Made by a program: the position numbers and the translations under genes. The notes under the pieces were generated by a model. It was not told where the DNA came from and searched no databases. It saw only the letters and a program-made list of their open reading frames with translations. Shown here piece by piece: positions 1 to 8,803 of a stretch of 64,000 nt of DNA (the stretch's first letter is position 1; the number at the start of each line of letters is the position of its first letter). Location of the stretch: NCBI RefSeq assembly GCF_018135625.1, contig NZ_CP073078.1:2946501-3010500 (forward strand), given 5' to 3'. The stretch is from Phenylobacterium montanum. GTDB lineage: Bacteria > Pseudomonadota > Alphaproteobacteria > Caulobacterales > Caulobacteraceae.

Positions 1-1277
1 TTCAGCGAAGCGGCGGCTCCCGCCCCGTCCAGCGGCAAGGACGCACTGGAGGCCAGGATCCGCAGCTTGTGGCGATGCGCGGGGTCATCGAGCCCAAGGC
101 GATTGATGAGCATGCGCAGGAGGCCGGCGACCTCCGAGCCGGACGAACCGCGAACGAGGTGCAGCTCATCAATCACCAGGTAGAAGTAGGCCTCGTCGTC
201 GCTGTGCAGCCATGCCTTGGTCTGCTCGAGGATCGGGTCCTCCACCTCCCGCGCCATCATCGCGTTGAGCATGGAGGAGTTCGTGACCAGGACGTCCGGT
301 GGCGTTGCCTGGATGTCCCACCGTGTGTTGAGCTCGGCGCCGTCGATTGCGGGGAATAGGAAGCGCGTCTCCTCCTCGTGGTCCCGGCCTTGTTTGGCCG
401 CCTGCTCGCGATCGTAGGCCTCAGCCATCGCTTGCCCCTTCGCGACGGCTCGAAGATGCTCCCGATTGGTCTCCAGCCTACGTCTGCGGACGCGCTTCTC
501 CCCGGCGTCCCCCGCGCGATAGGGGTGGCGGTTGAAGCCCGTGCTCGGCGTCTGACTATTGTATCGACCGAAAAAGATCAGATTGCCGTTGAAGCGACGC
601 CGGCAAGTATCCCTCGCCTCTTTCGAGTCCAAAGCCTTCCGCAGTCTTGTTAGCTGATCCTCCACGAGCGCGTTCATCGGGTAGAGGATGAGCGCGCGGA
701 CCGCTTTGGGCCGGCCAGGGTCTTCCGCGCTCCGCGCCGACTTGAAGTCGGTGTTGTCGGAACGCCACCAGTCTTCCTCGCCGAGCGGTCGCGAGGGCGC
801 GGGCCAATTCACCGCCTCCTGCGATATTCGAGCCAGAATTGGCAACAGGAAGCTCTCGGTCTTCCCCGAGCCGGTGCCGGACGTGACGATGCCGGGCGTT
901 CCGTACCCAAGGCCGCGCTCCAGCATGCGCGCCTGATGCTCGTAGGGCGCGAAGGCCGGCCGCCTACACCATGGCTTTCCAGAGACCTTCTGACCTTCAA
1001 AAAGTCCCGAGCCGGCCAGCTCCGTGAAGGCGATTTGGGCCTCGCGACCAAGACTCTCGAGGGGGCCGGAGCGGTCGATCATGTCCTCGATCCGGTGCGG
1101 CCAGGATCGATATCGTAGAACCGGCTCGATCATCGCCTCGGCGCACATCTGGCCGGCGGTGGAGAGCAGATCGCGCCGCGCGTTGGTGACGGCGGGCGAC
1201 CGGATCTTGAAGGCGGTGTCCAGGTAGGCGACGAAAAAGTCCCGCATGCGCTCGAAGGCGCCGATTGGATCGTACAT
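1..1277 (-). CDS. Superfamily 2 DEAD/DEAH-type helicase, DrmA/DruE/YprA-like, N-terminal part (runs off left edge)
   Basis: I translated this from the sequence; the reading frame is open from an ATG at 1277 to base 1, giving about 425 residues. Helicase motifs are clear: Walker A TSGTGSGKTE with the lysine near residue 139, motif Ia LILYPMNALVEDQ near residue 196, a GRYNSQTP block, motif II VIDELH at about 368-373 and motif III ASSAS near 409. TSGTGSGKTE, YPMNALV and DELHL are the signature of large helicases with a C-terminal DUF1998 domain (DISARM DrmA, Druantia DruE, YprA/MrfA). The N-terminal region (residues 1-110) precedes the motor core. The start ATG overlaps the stop of the upstream gene by one base (TGATG), so it is co-translated. 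Given its neighbours, DruE of a Druantia type II-like system is my best guess; DrmA is the alternative. The C-terminal half is outside the window. Confidence 0.88.
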   Translation of the reverse strand, partial: MYDPIGAFERMRDFFVAYLDTAFKIRSPAVTNARRDLLSTAGQMCAEAMIEPVLRYRSWPHRIEDMIDRSGPLESLGREAQIAFTELAGSGLFEGQKVSGKPWCRRPAFAPYEHQARMLERGLGYGTPGIVTSGTGSGKTESFLLPILARISQEAVNWPAPSRPLGEEDWWRSDNTDFKSARSAEDPGRPKAVRALILYPMNALVEDQLTRLRKALDSKEARDTCRRRFNGNLIFFGRYNSQTPSTGFNRHPYRAGDAGEKRVRRRRLETNREHLRAVAKGQAMAEAYDREQAAKQGRDHEEETRFLFPAIDGAELNTRWDIQATPPDVLVTNSSMLNAMMAREVEDPILEQTKAWLHSDDEAYFYLVIDELHLVRGSSGSEVAGLLRMLINRLGLDDPAHRHKLRILASSASLPLDGAGAAASL

Positions 1278-3343
1278 CAAATTTCCCCAGCGGTTCCGTT
1301 GCGCAGACTATTGGCCGACTTCGCGAGAAGGGCGGCGAGCGATCCATCGGCCTTCGGCGACGCGCCGGTGCCCTTACAGTGCTGTAGGAAGTCCGAGAAA
1401 CCATCGGCCAGGGACTTGGCGTCATCCGGCTTGAATGTGATCGCGAGCGCGGCTTCGAAGGCTGCCAGCCGGGCGGGCCAGCTCGTGGACGATGCTGGTT
1501 CCGCGACAAGTCCCGGAGCGAGATCGAACGGCACGGCGGGTCGCTCCGGCGTGGCTCCTGTCGGATGACAGTCATCGAACAGGAGTGGGAAAAGCTCGCC
1601 GGCACGGAGGCGCGTGAGGTTCATCTGCGAGGGATCGGCTTCGATCACCGCCATGAACAGGAGATTGGACGGAAATCCGTAGCGTTGCGGGTTGCGCTGG
1701 CAGCGCGCGAGCTCCGGGAGCCAGAAGCCCGCCGCCGCAGGATCCAGGTCGTCCAGGATTACCACGACCGGCTCCGAGCGGGACCGCGCGCGAACGAACG
1801 CGTCATGCAGTGGAGCCTTCTCCCCTCTCTGCCCGGTCGGGGTTAGGTCGTTGACTGAGAGCAGAGTGGGATCGGTCATGATGGTCACGGGAGTCGCGCC
1901 ACCGACGACCGACAACCATGCCTCGGCGAACTCCCGGGCGAATGGGCCGATGAGCACTGGCAGTTCGCGGGCCCGGAGGGCGGCGTCGAGGACAAGGAGG
2001 CGCGGTTGGCCGGGGTTCGTCGCGGGCCCGGCCGCGAAGAGCAGCGCGCCGAGGTCGCCGGCCTCGACGGGACGCGCCGGCGCCGCGGAACCGGCGACTG
2101 GCGCTAGGCTATCCGGCTCTGTCGTGATCGGTGGCTCGGTATCTCCCCCGCCCACGCCACCAACGACGAGACCAGACACGCCCAGCCATTCGGCGAGAAG
2201 TCGCGCGGGCTCGCTCGCGGCGCGTTGGAGAACGGCGTCAACCTCCGCGTCGAGAGCCTCGACGTGGTCCGCCTTCGCCGAACGCAGCGTCTCGGCCTCA
2301 CTTTCGAGGGAAGCGATTTCCGACTTCAGCGTGACCAGGCGGCCGGCCGCGATATCAATCTCCGCGCGCAACGATGCTTGCTCGGCCCGAAGGCGGTCCC
2401 GCGCCGCGCCTTCTTTCTGTTCGACGGCGGCGAGGGCCTCGGCTTCAAGCTCCGCGTTAATCTTGACGCGACGCCGCTCAATTTCGGCCTTGAAGGGTTC
2501 CTGCTCGCCGATCAGTTCGAGGATCGTGCTTGCCGCGCCCGTGATCGTCTCGGCGGCCTCGGTCAGATAGGCGGCGCGGGCGATAGCGACCTTGGCATCG
2601 TCAGCCCGGAGGGCCGATAGGCCGAGCATCTGAGGCGCCAATTCACGGAGGGCTTGTGCGGCGGCCTGGGCCTTCGGCCTTTGCGGACCATGTGGCACCC
2701 AGCGTCTCAGATCCGCGGCCAAGGTCTCCAGGAATTGTGTTGGTGGAAGCCAATTGCGGCTCTCGCCGCTCGCGGGGTGAAGAGGCGGCAGAACGTAGTG
2801 GCCGCTCTGGGTTGCCATCCCGCACAGCTCTTCCGGCGTTCCTATCAGGACCTTGAGGTGCTTGAGGTTCACCGAGGTGGCGGGGCGGCAGCGGCCATCA
2901 TCGTCGCGGGCCAGCTCGTTGATCACGACCCAGCGATCGTTGAGCTCGGGGACGGCCGCGCCGGCCTTCCCTAAGGGGCACGGGGATAGGCCCGTCTCGG
3001 TCACGAGCTGGCGCAAGGGCTCGATGTCCAATGGCTCCATTCCGATGATCAACTCGACCGCGGGCTTAGCCTGGATGGCGCTGAAGACATCCTTGTCTAT
3101 CGCGTCGCCTCGTGCGTTCGGGGCGAGCCTGAAGATCCAATGCGAACCATTCTGCGAGTAACGGAGTTCAGCCTGGACGGCGAACACCAGACCTTCGTTA
3201 GGAAACCAGGACCGATCGGCCACGCCGTCCCATCGGCGTCCCGTCTCCGAGTAAAGGAGTGGCTTCAGACGCGCAAAGTTGTGCTGCGCGTAGTCCACGC
3301 AGCCCAAGAACTGCAATTTGGTGATGTCGTTCGGCTTACTCAA
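1277..3343 (-). CDS. Large coiled-coil / degenerate P-loop-like protein, candidate DruG-position component of the defence operon
   Basis: A 688-residue protein I do not recognise by family. Residues 1-240 form a globular region. Residues about 280-375 are a long Lys/Glu/Arg-rich stretch with heptad character, a likely coiled coil. After a Pro/Gly linker (about 390-425), the C-terminal 260 residues look like an ATPase fold: a hydrophobic strand followed by two acidic residues (VVVILDDLD, about 528-534) resembles Walker B, but I see no canonical GxxxxGK[ST], so nucleotide binding may be lost or unconventional. It overlaps the upstream 841-residue gene by 4 bases and the downstream helicase by 1 base, so the three are almost certainly made together. 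By order after a cytosine methylase and a large protein it occupies the DruG position of Druantia II; that is inference from position only. Confidence 0.8.
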   Translation of the reverse strand: MSKPNDITKLQFLGCVDYAQHNFARLKPLLYSETGRRWDGVADRSWFPNEGLVFAVQAELRYSQNGSHWIFRLAPNARGDAIDKDVFSAIQAKPAVELIIGMEPLDIEPLRQLVTETGLSPCPLGKAGAAVPELNDRWVVINELARDDDGRCRPATSVNLKHLKVLIGTPEELCGMATQSGHYVLPPLHPASGESRNWLPPTQFLETLAADLRRWVPHGPQRPKAQAAAQALRELAPQMLGLSALRADDAKVAIARAAYLTEAAETITGAASTILELIGEQEPFKAEIERRRVKINAELEAEALAAVEQKEGAARDRLRAEQASLRAEIDIAAGRLVTLKSEIASLESEAETLRSAKADHVEALDAEVDAVLQRAASEPARLLAEWLGVSGLVVGGVGGGDTEPPITTEPDSLAPVAGSAAPARPVEAGDLGALLFAAGPATNPGQPRLLVLDAALRARELPVLIGPFAREFAEAWLSVVGGATPVTIMTDPTLLSVNDLTPTGQRGEKAPLHDAFVRARSRSEPVVVILDDLDPAAAGFWLPELARCQRNPQRYGFPSNLLFMAVIEADPSQMNLTRLRAGELFPLLFDDCHPTGATPERPAVPFDLAPGLVAEPASSTSWPARLAAFEAALAITFKPDDAKSLADGFSDFLQHCKGTGASPKADGSLAALLAKSANSLRNGTAGEI

Positions 3344-5865
3344 TGGGGGCCTCCGCGCTGGTCACGGGCCCAGCGCCAAACAGGTGTGATTTCAACGGCT
3401 GTTCCACGCGACCGCGCGATAGCGACGGCGCTTCCCCGTCGGCGGAGCGCGCCGCCCGCCGCTAGCTTTCTCGAGGTCGCCGTCAACGGCAGCCCAAGCG
3501 CCGCGCGAATCACCGGCTCAAGCGTTGAGCCGACGGGGTAGGAGTGCTGAGCGACGGTCTTCCCCGGGCTGACGCCTGTCGCGAGCCTTAGCCAACGCGC
3601 TACTTGCAGTGGCAGGAACACTCCTGGCAGCTCAGAAATCAGCCGGCCGCGCGTCAGGCTGAAGGGAGCGATCGCTGCTTGCCGGCACGCGTCGAGCAGC
3701 GCCAAATGCCTGTGTGACCAATAACGAGGCTCGGCTCCGGCGGTGTGCACGAGCCAGACCGGCGGCGCGTCCTCGGCCTCCCGGCGGCAAAGATGAACCT
3801 CGACACCACGGCCCCCCAGGGCATCAAGGTCCGGCAATCGGATCCGCGACCCGTGGTTCGATCCATCGGCGTTTGGCGTGCCCTCCACGGGCACGCCAAG
3901 GCCGTCGAGAGCTGGAGTCAAGAACTCAAGCTCGAGACCGGTATCCGCAGCCATCGATACCAGAGTCTCTCGGTTTCCGTGCAGGCACAGAACGGGCGGC
4001 GACCAGGGGCCAACCCCGACGGTGCAGGTGGCGCTCAGCCCAAGGTCAAAGGCCATGGCCTGAAGTCTTTGCGCCAGCACTTCGTTGACCAGCCCATCGA
4101 TGACCAGACAAAACCCATCGCTGGCGCGTGAAAGTACCGCCCGCGGTGCCCGGGCGGTCACGGCGCAGCCTCGCCATCCCCGGACACGCAGCGGGTCGAT
4201 GAGTCCGGCCTCCATGAGGCCGCGATACAGGGTCCATCGCCCGACTTCCTCAATTCCGGGCAGCGTGTCGAGCAGGTCGAGGAAACCACCAAGCGGCATG
4301 ACGCCGGGACGGGCGGCCAGATACTCGACCAGGTCGATAATTCCTTGCTTGGTTTGGATCGACGCCTCTGAATGAGCGGCGAGGAAAGATCCGCCGATCG
4401 CGCTCCCGGCGGCTCCCGTCGGGGCCCAATCCGCAGAGCCGATCTCGTCCACGACAAACCGACGCGGAAGCTCGCGCTGCCAGTCGGGCGCGATCGCCGA
4501 CGCGCGCAGGGATAGGGTTCGTCGGGTGACGCCCCCAGTTGCCTCGATGGCGACTTGCAGGTCGCCACTTAGCGGTTCGACGAGCGTGAGAAGCCAGTCC
4601 TGAGATCCCGCGCGGCGCAGGGTGACGAGATCCGCGCCCTCGCCTTTTAGCTTGACCTGTTCGACCGGCCCAGTGGTCGAAAGGCGGATGGGAAACGAGG
4701 GGCGCGCCAACCTGCCGCCGTCGAACCTCGGCACGCCCGTGAAACGAGCATCAACTAGATCGTCATCGCCAATTGCCAGGCGCCCGCTCGTGCCCGGCAG
4801 CAGGTCGATGGCCGCGGTCAAGACCCACCCGGCGGCGTCTTGAACTGCCGCGCGGTCCATCTGCGCGAGAATGGTCGCGCTATGCGATTTCTCGCGGATT
4901 AACGCGGCTCGAGCGTCACGGATGGCTGAGCGGCCCTGGCCAGTCCACGTCCACTGTCCCCAATCGACTTCGCGCAGGAGAATGGGCGAGCCATTCGCCA
5001 ACAGTGATCGAAGCGCGGGCGGTGCCTTGGTCTCGATCGCTCGTAGGGTTGTTGGCTCTCCCTCAGCCGTCACGAGTTGGTACCTCCCCCATTCGTCGCT
5101 GACGATATGGAAGACGTCCTGCGTCAGAGTCGGACGCCATGACTCGACGACCATCCGCCAACCGCTCCAGAAGCGATGGTCGGTCAACGCGCGGGCGCCA
5201 GACCGCCATGCGGATTGGAAGTCGCTAAAGGTCTCTTGAAAGGTCGGCGAGTAGCGCGTGCCGCGAGCCACGAGCCACCGCATAACGGCGACCGGAGAGT
5301 TGGGGTCGACCAATCCACCGTCGTCGAGGTCGTGTCTTAAGCGGCGAGCGTCCTGCCGTGACGGGAAAGTTAACTCAATGGCGTGACCAATCTGAGTGCG
5401 GAACCTTGGGTCCGGCAGGATCAATCGCCGTAGCCGCCGATCGGGTGGCGCAGCGGCGAGCGAGCGTTCGAGCCGCTTCCACAATGTGGGAAGGGCACCA
5501 CAATCCATGATGATCGCGTCCCACCCCATCATCTGGCGCAGTCGCTCACGATAGTCGTTGGCCTCGGACCCGGTAGCTTCGCTCGCCGCCACACAGCAAA
5601 GGATCAAAAAGGCCGGAACCGCGTCTCCAGGACTATCAACGCCGCTGAACCAGCGCAGCATCTGCCCACGCGCGGGAAAGGCTTGGACGAAGCTGTCGAG
5701 GGCGGCTTGCTCGGTGGCATCTATTCCGGAACGGGCCAGCGCCCGGACGAGCAACGCGCCGCCGGCCTCGATCGTCGAGACAGGCCTTCCCTCGCCCTCC
5801 CGGTCCCCAAAAATCTCCTCGATGAGCAGCCGGCTCCATCGGGAGAGCGCAATGCCCTCATGCAT
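3340..5865 (-). CDS. Large protein of unknown family, candidate DruF-position component of the defence operon
   Basis: An 841-residue soluble protein with no signal peptide or membrane segment. I do not recognise a domain and see no nuclease, helicase or ATPase motif. It has many Arg and Trp residues and repeated short hydrophobic strands, as in a multi-domain scaffold or DNA-binding protein. The ATG at 5865 is chosen because an in-frame GTG at 5916 (17 codons longer) lacks a visible ribosome binding site; the longer form remains possible. The gene lies about 65 bases after vsr and overlaps the next gene by 4 bases. With the helicase and coiled-coil protein it forms the large-gene core of the island. 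In Druantia type II, two such proteins lie between the methylase and DruE, so this is a DruF-position candidate. Confidence 0.78.
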   Translation of the reverse strand: MHEGIALSRWSRLLIEEIFGDREGEGRPVSTIEAGGALLVRALARSGIDATEQAALDSFVQAFPARGQMLRWFSGVDSPGDAVPAFLILCCVAASEATGSEANDYRERLRQMMGWDAIIMDCGALPTLWKRLERSLAAAPPDRRLRRLILPDPRFRTQIGHAIELTFPSRQDARRLRHDLDDGGLVDPNSPVAVMRWLVARGTRYSPTFQETFSDFQSAWRSGARALTDHRFWSGWRMVVESWRPTLTQDVFHIVSDEWGRYQLVTAEGEPTTLRAIETKAPPALRSLLANGSPILLREVDWGQWTWTGQGRSAIRDARAALIREKSHSATILAQMDRAAVQDAAGWVLTAAIDLLPGTSGRLAIGDDDLVDARFTGVPRFDGGRLARPSFPIRLSTTGPVEQVKLKGEGADLVTLRRAGSQDWLLTLVEPLSGDLQVAIEATGGVTRRTLSLRASAIAPDWQRELPRRFVVDEIGSADWAPTGAAGSAIGGSFLAAHSEASIQTKQGIIDLVEYLAARPGVMPLGGFLDLLDTLPGIEEVGRWTLYRGLMEAGLIDPLRVRGWRGCAVTARAPRAVLSRASDGFCLVIDGLVNEVLAQRLQAMAFDLGLSATCTVGVGPWSPPVLCLHGNRETLVSMAADTGLELEFLTPALDGLGVPVEGTPNADGSNHGSRIRLPDLDALGGRGVEVHLCRREAEDAPPVWLVHTAGAEPRYWSHRHLALLDACRQAAIAPFSLTRGRLISELPGVFLPLQVARWLRLATGVSPGKTVAQHSYPVGSTLEPVIRAALGLPLTATSRKLAAGGALRRRGSAVAIARSRGTAVEITPVWRWARDQRGGPH

Positions 5866-5928
5866 TTCTTGTCTAGACCAGCCCCGACTGGCGGTTTCAC
5901 AACCCGCCCAGAGCACAGCTTACGAGTG

Positions 5929-6402
5929 TTAGTCGGCGTCTTTCAATTCGCTTTTCGCCGCTCGACTGGGCGAGCGCGGTGCCTTGGCGCGGACCCGATC
6001 GATCAACCTGCTGAGACGTTCGGGCCCGAGGTCACATTCCCAGACGATTTCCACCGCCCAGCCTGCCTTGAGCAGTGCCTCAATGTTCCGGCTGTCCCGT
6101 TCGGCATTGGCCGCCAGTTTTGGACCCCAGAACTCCTGACGAGACTTCGGCATTCGGGCCAATTTGCAGCCTGGATCGTCATGCCGATGCCAAAAGCACC
6201 CGTGCACGAAGATCGCGATCCGCCTTGAGCGGAAGACAATGTCTGGTCTTCCCGGGAGGTCCCTAGCTTGCAGCCGGAATCGGAGGCCAGCGGCGTGAAG
6301 GGTCCGTCGCACCATCAGCTCGGGCTTGGTATCCTTGCCCCGCACGCGCGCCATTTGCGCGCTTCGAGCCGGGTCGACGTCCTTAGTCGTCGTTCGGGCC
6401 AC
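5929..6402 (-). CDS. vsr: Very short patch repair (Vsr) mismatch endonuclease
   Basis: Vsr nicks 5' of T in T:G mismatches that arise when 5-methylcytosine deaminates, protecting sites methylated by a partner cytosine methylase. The protein (about 157 residues) has the family blocks: MARVRGKDTKPE near the N-terminus, the catalytic PGRPDIVF strand with its Asp, and the zinc and active-site region FVHGCFWHRH with a later Cys, followed by FWGPKL. The GTG at 6402 is preferred because the protein then starts just before the conserved RGKDTKPE block; an ATG at 6432 would add 10 residues. It overlaps the 3' end of the endonuclease gene by about 20 bases, so it is co-translated with the restriction-modification pair and most likely serves that methylase. 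Confidence 0.92.
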   Translation of the reverse strand: MARTTTKDVDPARSAQMARVRGKDTKPELMVRRTLHAAGLRFRLQARDLPGRPDIVFRSRRIAIFVHGCFWHRHDDPGCKLARMPKSRQEFWGPKLAANAERDSRNIEALLKAGWAVEIVWECDLGPERLSRLIDRVRAKAPRSPSRAAKSELKDAD

Positions 6403-7339
6403 CCGCCTCGTCCTCGGTCGGCCCAGGCACATCTCGCAGCGGCGACGCTTCGGCTAGATCCGAATCACCGCCAGCGTCCTGTCGAAACGCGACCAGCATC
6501 TCCTCAAGCAACGCCGCGTGATCGGTGCGCGGCGGATATTCATCCAGGATCGCGTTGATGCGCGCCGCGACTTCGTCGGCCGTAGCGTTGTTTTCCAACT
6601 GCTCGTCGAGAGCCCATATTCGGCCGGGATGCACCACGTCCCACGGCGATCGCTTATTGCGCCGTGTGCTCGCCGCGTCGCCATGCTTGCTCATCCCCCA
6701 GCACGCCTTGGTGTCGGAATTCCAGACCGGCCAAAACATCCGGATCAAGTGGCGCTCGGCCACAAGCTGCGCGTTGGTGGCGCAAACCAGCCGACGGCAC
6801 CTGAAATCTGCCAGGCGGAGGGCGCTCAAGCCTGGCGGAAGGGTGTGCTCGATCGCGTACTTTTCCGCCGTCGCGATTGTGCCAGCATGTTCGATCAACC
6901 GGGCTGTCAGGCGGGGGCCTTGCTCGCGGGCGGTGCTCGCGTCGCCGTTGCTGGGATCGGCCTTGCCTACGTAGATTGGCGTTTCGGTCCCGGATATCCG
7001 CTCATAAAGCGGATGATCCCCCGTATAGTAGATAGCGTAGACGCCAGACCCGTAGGCGGGCTTCACAGCAGCGAGCGGCACCATGGGTTGAGCCAATAGC
7101 GCCAGCGACACCATACGGCCAACTGTCTTCGGATCCGAAGGGTCAAAGCTGGTCAGCGGCGTACTGACGGGGTCCGCCTCGCTACGGGCTTTCTCGACCG
7201 CCTCGAAATGCTTGGTGAGACCGTCGCGCACCCTACGCACTGTAGCGGACGAAGGATCGGCTTTCACCGCTGCGACCACCTGGCTCAAAGCGGTGTCCAG
7301 CGCGGCCAACGCGAGCTTGTCAGGAGATTTGGCCGCCAT
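6383..7339 (-). CDS. Eco29kI-like GIY-YIG type II restriction endonuclease
   Basis: A 318-residue protein. The GIY-YIG-type core is visible: GVYAIYY near residue 98, then PIYVGKAD about 20 residues later, a conserved Arg/His segment (RLTARLIEH) and the C-terminal NSDTKACWGMSKHG and SPWDVVHPGR blocks seen in Eco29kI relatives, which cut CCGCGG. The N-terminal 90 residues and an acidic C-terminal tail of about 60 residues flank this core. It lies 46 bases downstream of the cytosine methylase and overlaps vsr, the usual restriction-modification layout. The exact recognition sequence cannot be read from the gene; CCGCGG is inference from the family. Confidence 0.88.
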   Translation of the reverse strand: MAAKSPDKLALAALDTALSQVVAAVKADPSSATVRRVRDGLTKHFEAVEKARSEADPVSTPLTSFDPSDPKTVGRMVSLALLAQPMVPLAAVKPAYGSGVYAIYYTGDHPLYERISGTETPIYVGKADPSNGDASTAREQGPRLTARLIEHAGTIATAEKYAIEHTLPPGLSALRLADFRCRRLVCATNAQLVAERHLIRMFWPVWNSDTKACWGMSKHGDAASTRRNKRSPWDVVHPGRIWALDEQLENNATADEVAARINAILDEYPPRTDHAALLEEMLVAFRQDAGGDSDLAEASPLRDVPGPTEDEAGGPNDD

Positions 7340-7385
7340 CAGGAAGCAATCTCGGCGCCGCCACGGCGGCGACGGCCAACCGATT

Positions 7386-8513
7386 TCAGAAAATCAAATC
7401 TCGCAGCCATTTCCCGGCGGCTTCCCCCAGTTGCGCGGGAACCGCGTTCCCCAACTGGCGCATACTCTCCGACCAGCTTCTCGGGAACAAGTAGTCGTCC
7501 GGGAGTCCCACCAGACGGGCGGCTTCTCGGATGGTGAAATAGCGCACCGAACCATCGTCGCGAACCATCATATTCTCGCCGCCTGGCACCCCATGGTCGC
7601 CGGCCTTCAACGCTTTTGCTGGCCGGTCGAGCGGGCTGCCGGTGTGTCCAGGGTAGACGCGAGCGCCCGGTTGAAACACGTGGTTCCGGACACCATTTGG
7701 CTCGCCTAAGCCCTGGATCGCATCGCGCACGGTAACCCAGGGGGCCTCAGCCGGCGGCTCGCCGCGTAACTTCAGCTCCCGAACGCGGGCAGCATCCTTG
7801 CTGTTGAAGGGCTCCCGCTTGTTTCTCAGACCATGTCGCTTCCAGTAATCGCCGGTGACGAATTGATCCCAAAGCAGCCGATCGTGCGAGTGGGTCGCAG
7901 GCATGAGCGGCGGCGTGATATCCAAACCGTCCCGCACGCCGAAGATTAGCACGCGAAATCGGATCTGAGGCGCTCCGTAATCGGCCGCGTTCACGACCTG
8001 CCAAGACACACGATATTCTTCGCCGCCGCGCATCGACTTGAGCCGGGCTAGGTGCTCTTCGTGAGACTCGCCCGCGCGTCGAACAAGCTTTGGTCGCGCT
8101 AGGTGACGCACGACCCATTCGAGGTAGCCTCGGAATTTGGGCCCTGCGATATTGCGCACGTTCTCGAACAGAAAACCCTCAGGCGCCGCCTCCCGGATCG
8201 CCCGAATCGCCTCGGGCCACATGTCGCGGCTATCGTCCGGCCCCAGCTTCTTGCCGCCGATTCCGAACGGCTGACATGGCGGGCCACCAGACACAACGGC
8301 GAGCTGGCCCCGCAGGGGCTCCCAATTGATATCGCGCACATCCGTTTTCTCGACGGGCCAGTGAGCGACGTGTTCGATGGCGCGCGCTTTGTTGTGCTTG
8401 GCTGTCTCGACCGCATCGAAATCGAACTCGGCCATTAATGCATGGGTGAAACCGGCGCGCGACATTCCAAGAGCAAGTCCGCCGCAGCCCGCAAATAATT
8501 CAGCGCTGCGCAT
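7386..8513 (-). CDS. DNA (cytosine-5) methyltransferase, M.Eco29kI/DruM-like
   Basis: C5-cytosine methylase of about 375 residues. Motif I FAGCGGLALG is at residues 8-17, motif IV GGPPCQPFG carries the catalytic cysteine, motif VI is the ENVRN block, motif VIII is QIRFRV and motif X is QLGNAV near the C-terminus. The target-recognition region lies between VIII and X. The ATG at 8513 places motif I close to the N-terminus as usual; an in-frame start at 8564 would add 17 unlikely residues. It overlaps the preceding ribbon-helix-helix gene by 14 bases. It should protect the host from the adjacent Eco29kI-like enzyme, and its position at the head of the operon also matches DruM of Druantia type II. 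Confidence 0.93.
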   Translation of the reverse strand: MRSAELFAGCGGLALGMSRAGFTHALMAEFDFDAVETAKHNKARAIEHVAHWPVEKTDVRDINWEPLRGQLAVVSGGPPCQPFGIGGKKLGPDDSRDMWPEAIRAIREAAPEGFLFENVRNIAGPKFRGYLEWVVRHLARPKLVRRAGESHEEHLARLKSMRGGEEYRVSWQVVNAADYGAPQIRFRVLIFGVRDGLDITPPLMPATHSHDRLLWDQFVTGDYWKRHGLRNKREPFNSKDAARVRELKLRGEPPAEAPWVTVRDAIQGLGEPNGVRNHVFQPGARVYPGHTGSPLDRPAKALKAGDHGVPGGENMMVRDDGSVRYFTIREAARLVGLPDDYLFPRSWSESMRQLGNAVPAQLGEAAGKWLRDLIF

Positions 8514-8778
8514 GGCGACCACTCTTGAACTCGAACGGCAGCTGTGGCCCGCCGTTTGCCTCATCCAGGAATCGCTCCACCGCCCTGCGAACGAGCCAAG
8601 CGACCTTTACACCTTCCCTTTCGGCGAGGCGGTCCAATTGGAGTTTTTGGTCGCGGGATAGCGTGGTGGTTACACGCTCGGCGTCCTTGCCGTCCTTGCC
8701 CAAGCGCCCGCTCCCGCTGCAATCCGCGGCGTTCCGCGGCAGGATGTCGACCGTGCCTCGCATTTGAACCCTAAGCAA
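8500..8778 (-). CDS. Ribbon-helix-helix domain protein, possible operon regulator
   Basis: A 92-residue basic protein. The segment TTTLSRDQKLQLDRLAEREG followed by VAWLVRRAVERFLDE (residues about 37-73) fits a ribbon-helix-helix DNA-binding fold (short strand, two helices) of the CopG/Arc type. It is the first gene of the leftward defence operon and overlaps the methylase start, so it may autoregulate the operon, as controller proteins of restriction-modification systems do; that role is inferred. The start could also be the ATG at 8763. Upstream is a 164-base intergenic region with a perfect LexA-box match. Confidence 0.72.
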   Translation of the reverse strand: MLRVQMRGTVDILPRNAADCSGSGRLGKDGKDAERVTTTLSRDQKLQLDRLAEREGVKVAWLVRRAVERFLDEANGGPQLPFEFKSGRHAQR

Positions 8779-8803
8779 TGATTAAACGGGTGGTTATGAA
8801 CAG

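Noticed and set aside
69-1434. Several small open frames on the + strand and a 202-residue frame on the - strand
   Set aside because: They are out-of-frame shadows of the helicase and coiled-coil genes; the helicase motifs are in another frame that is open to the window edge.
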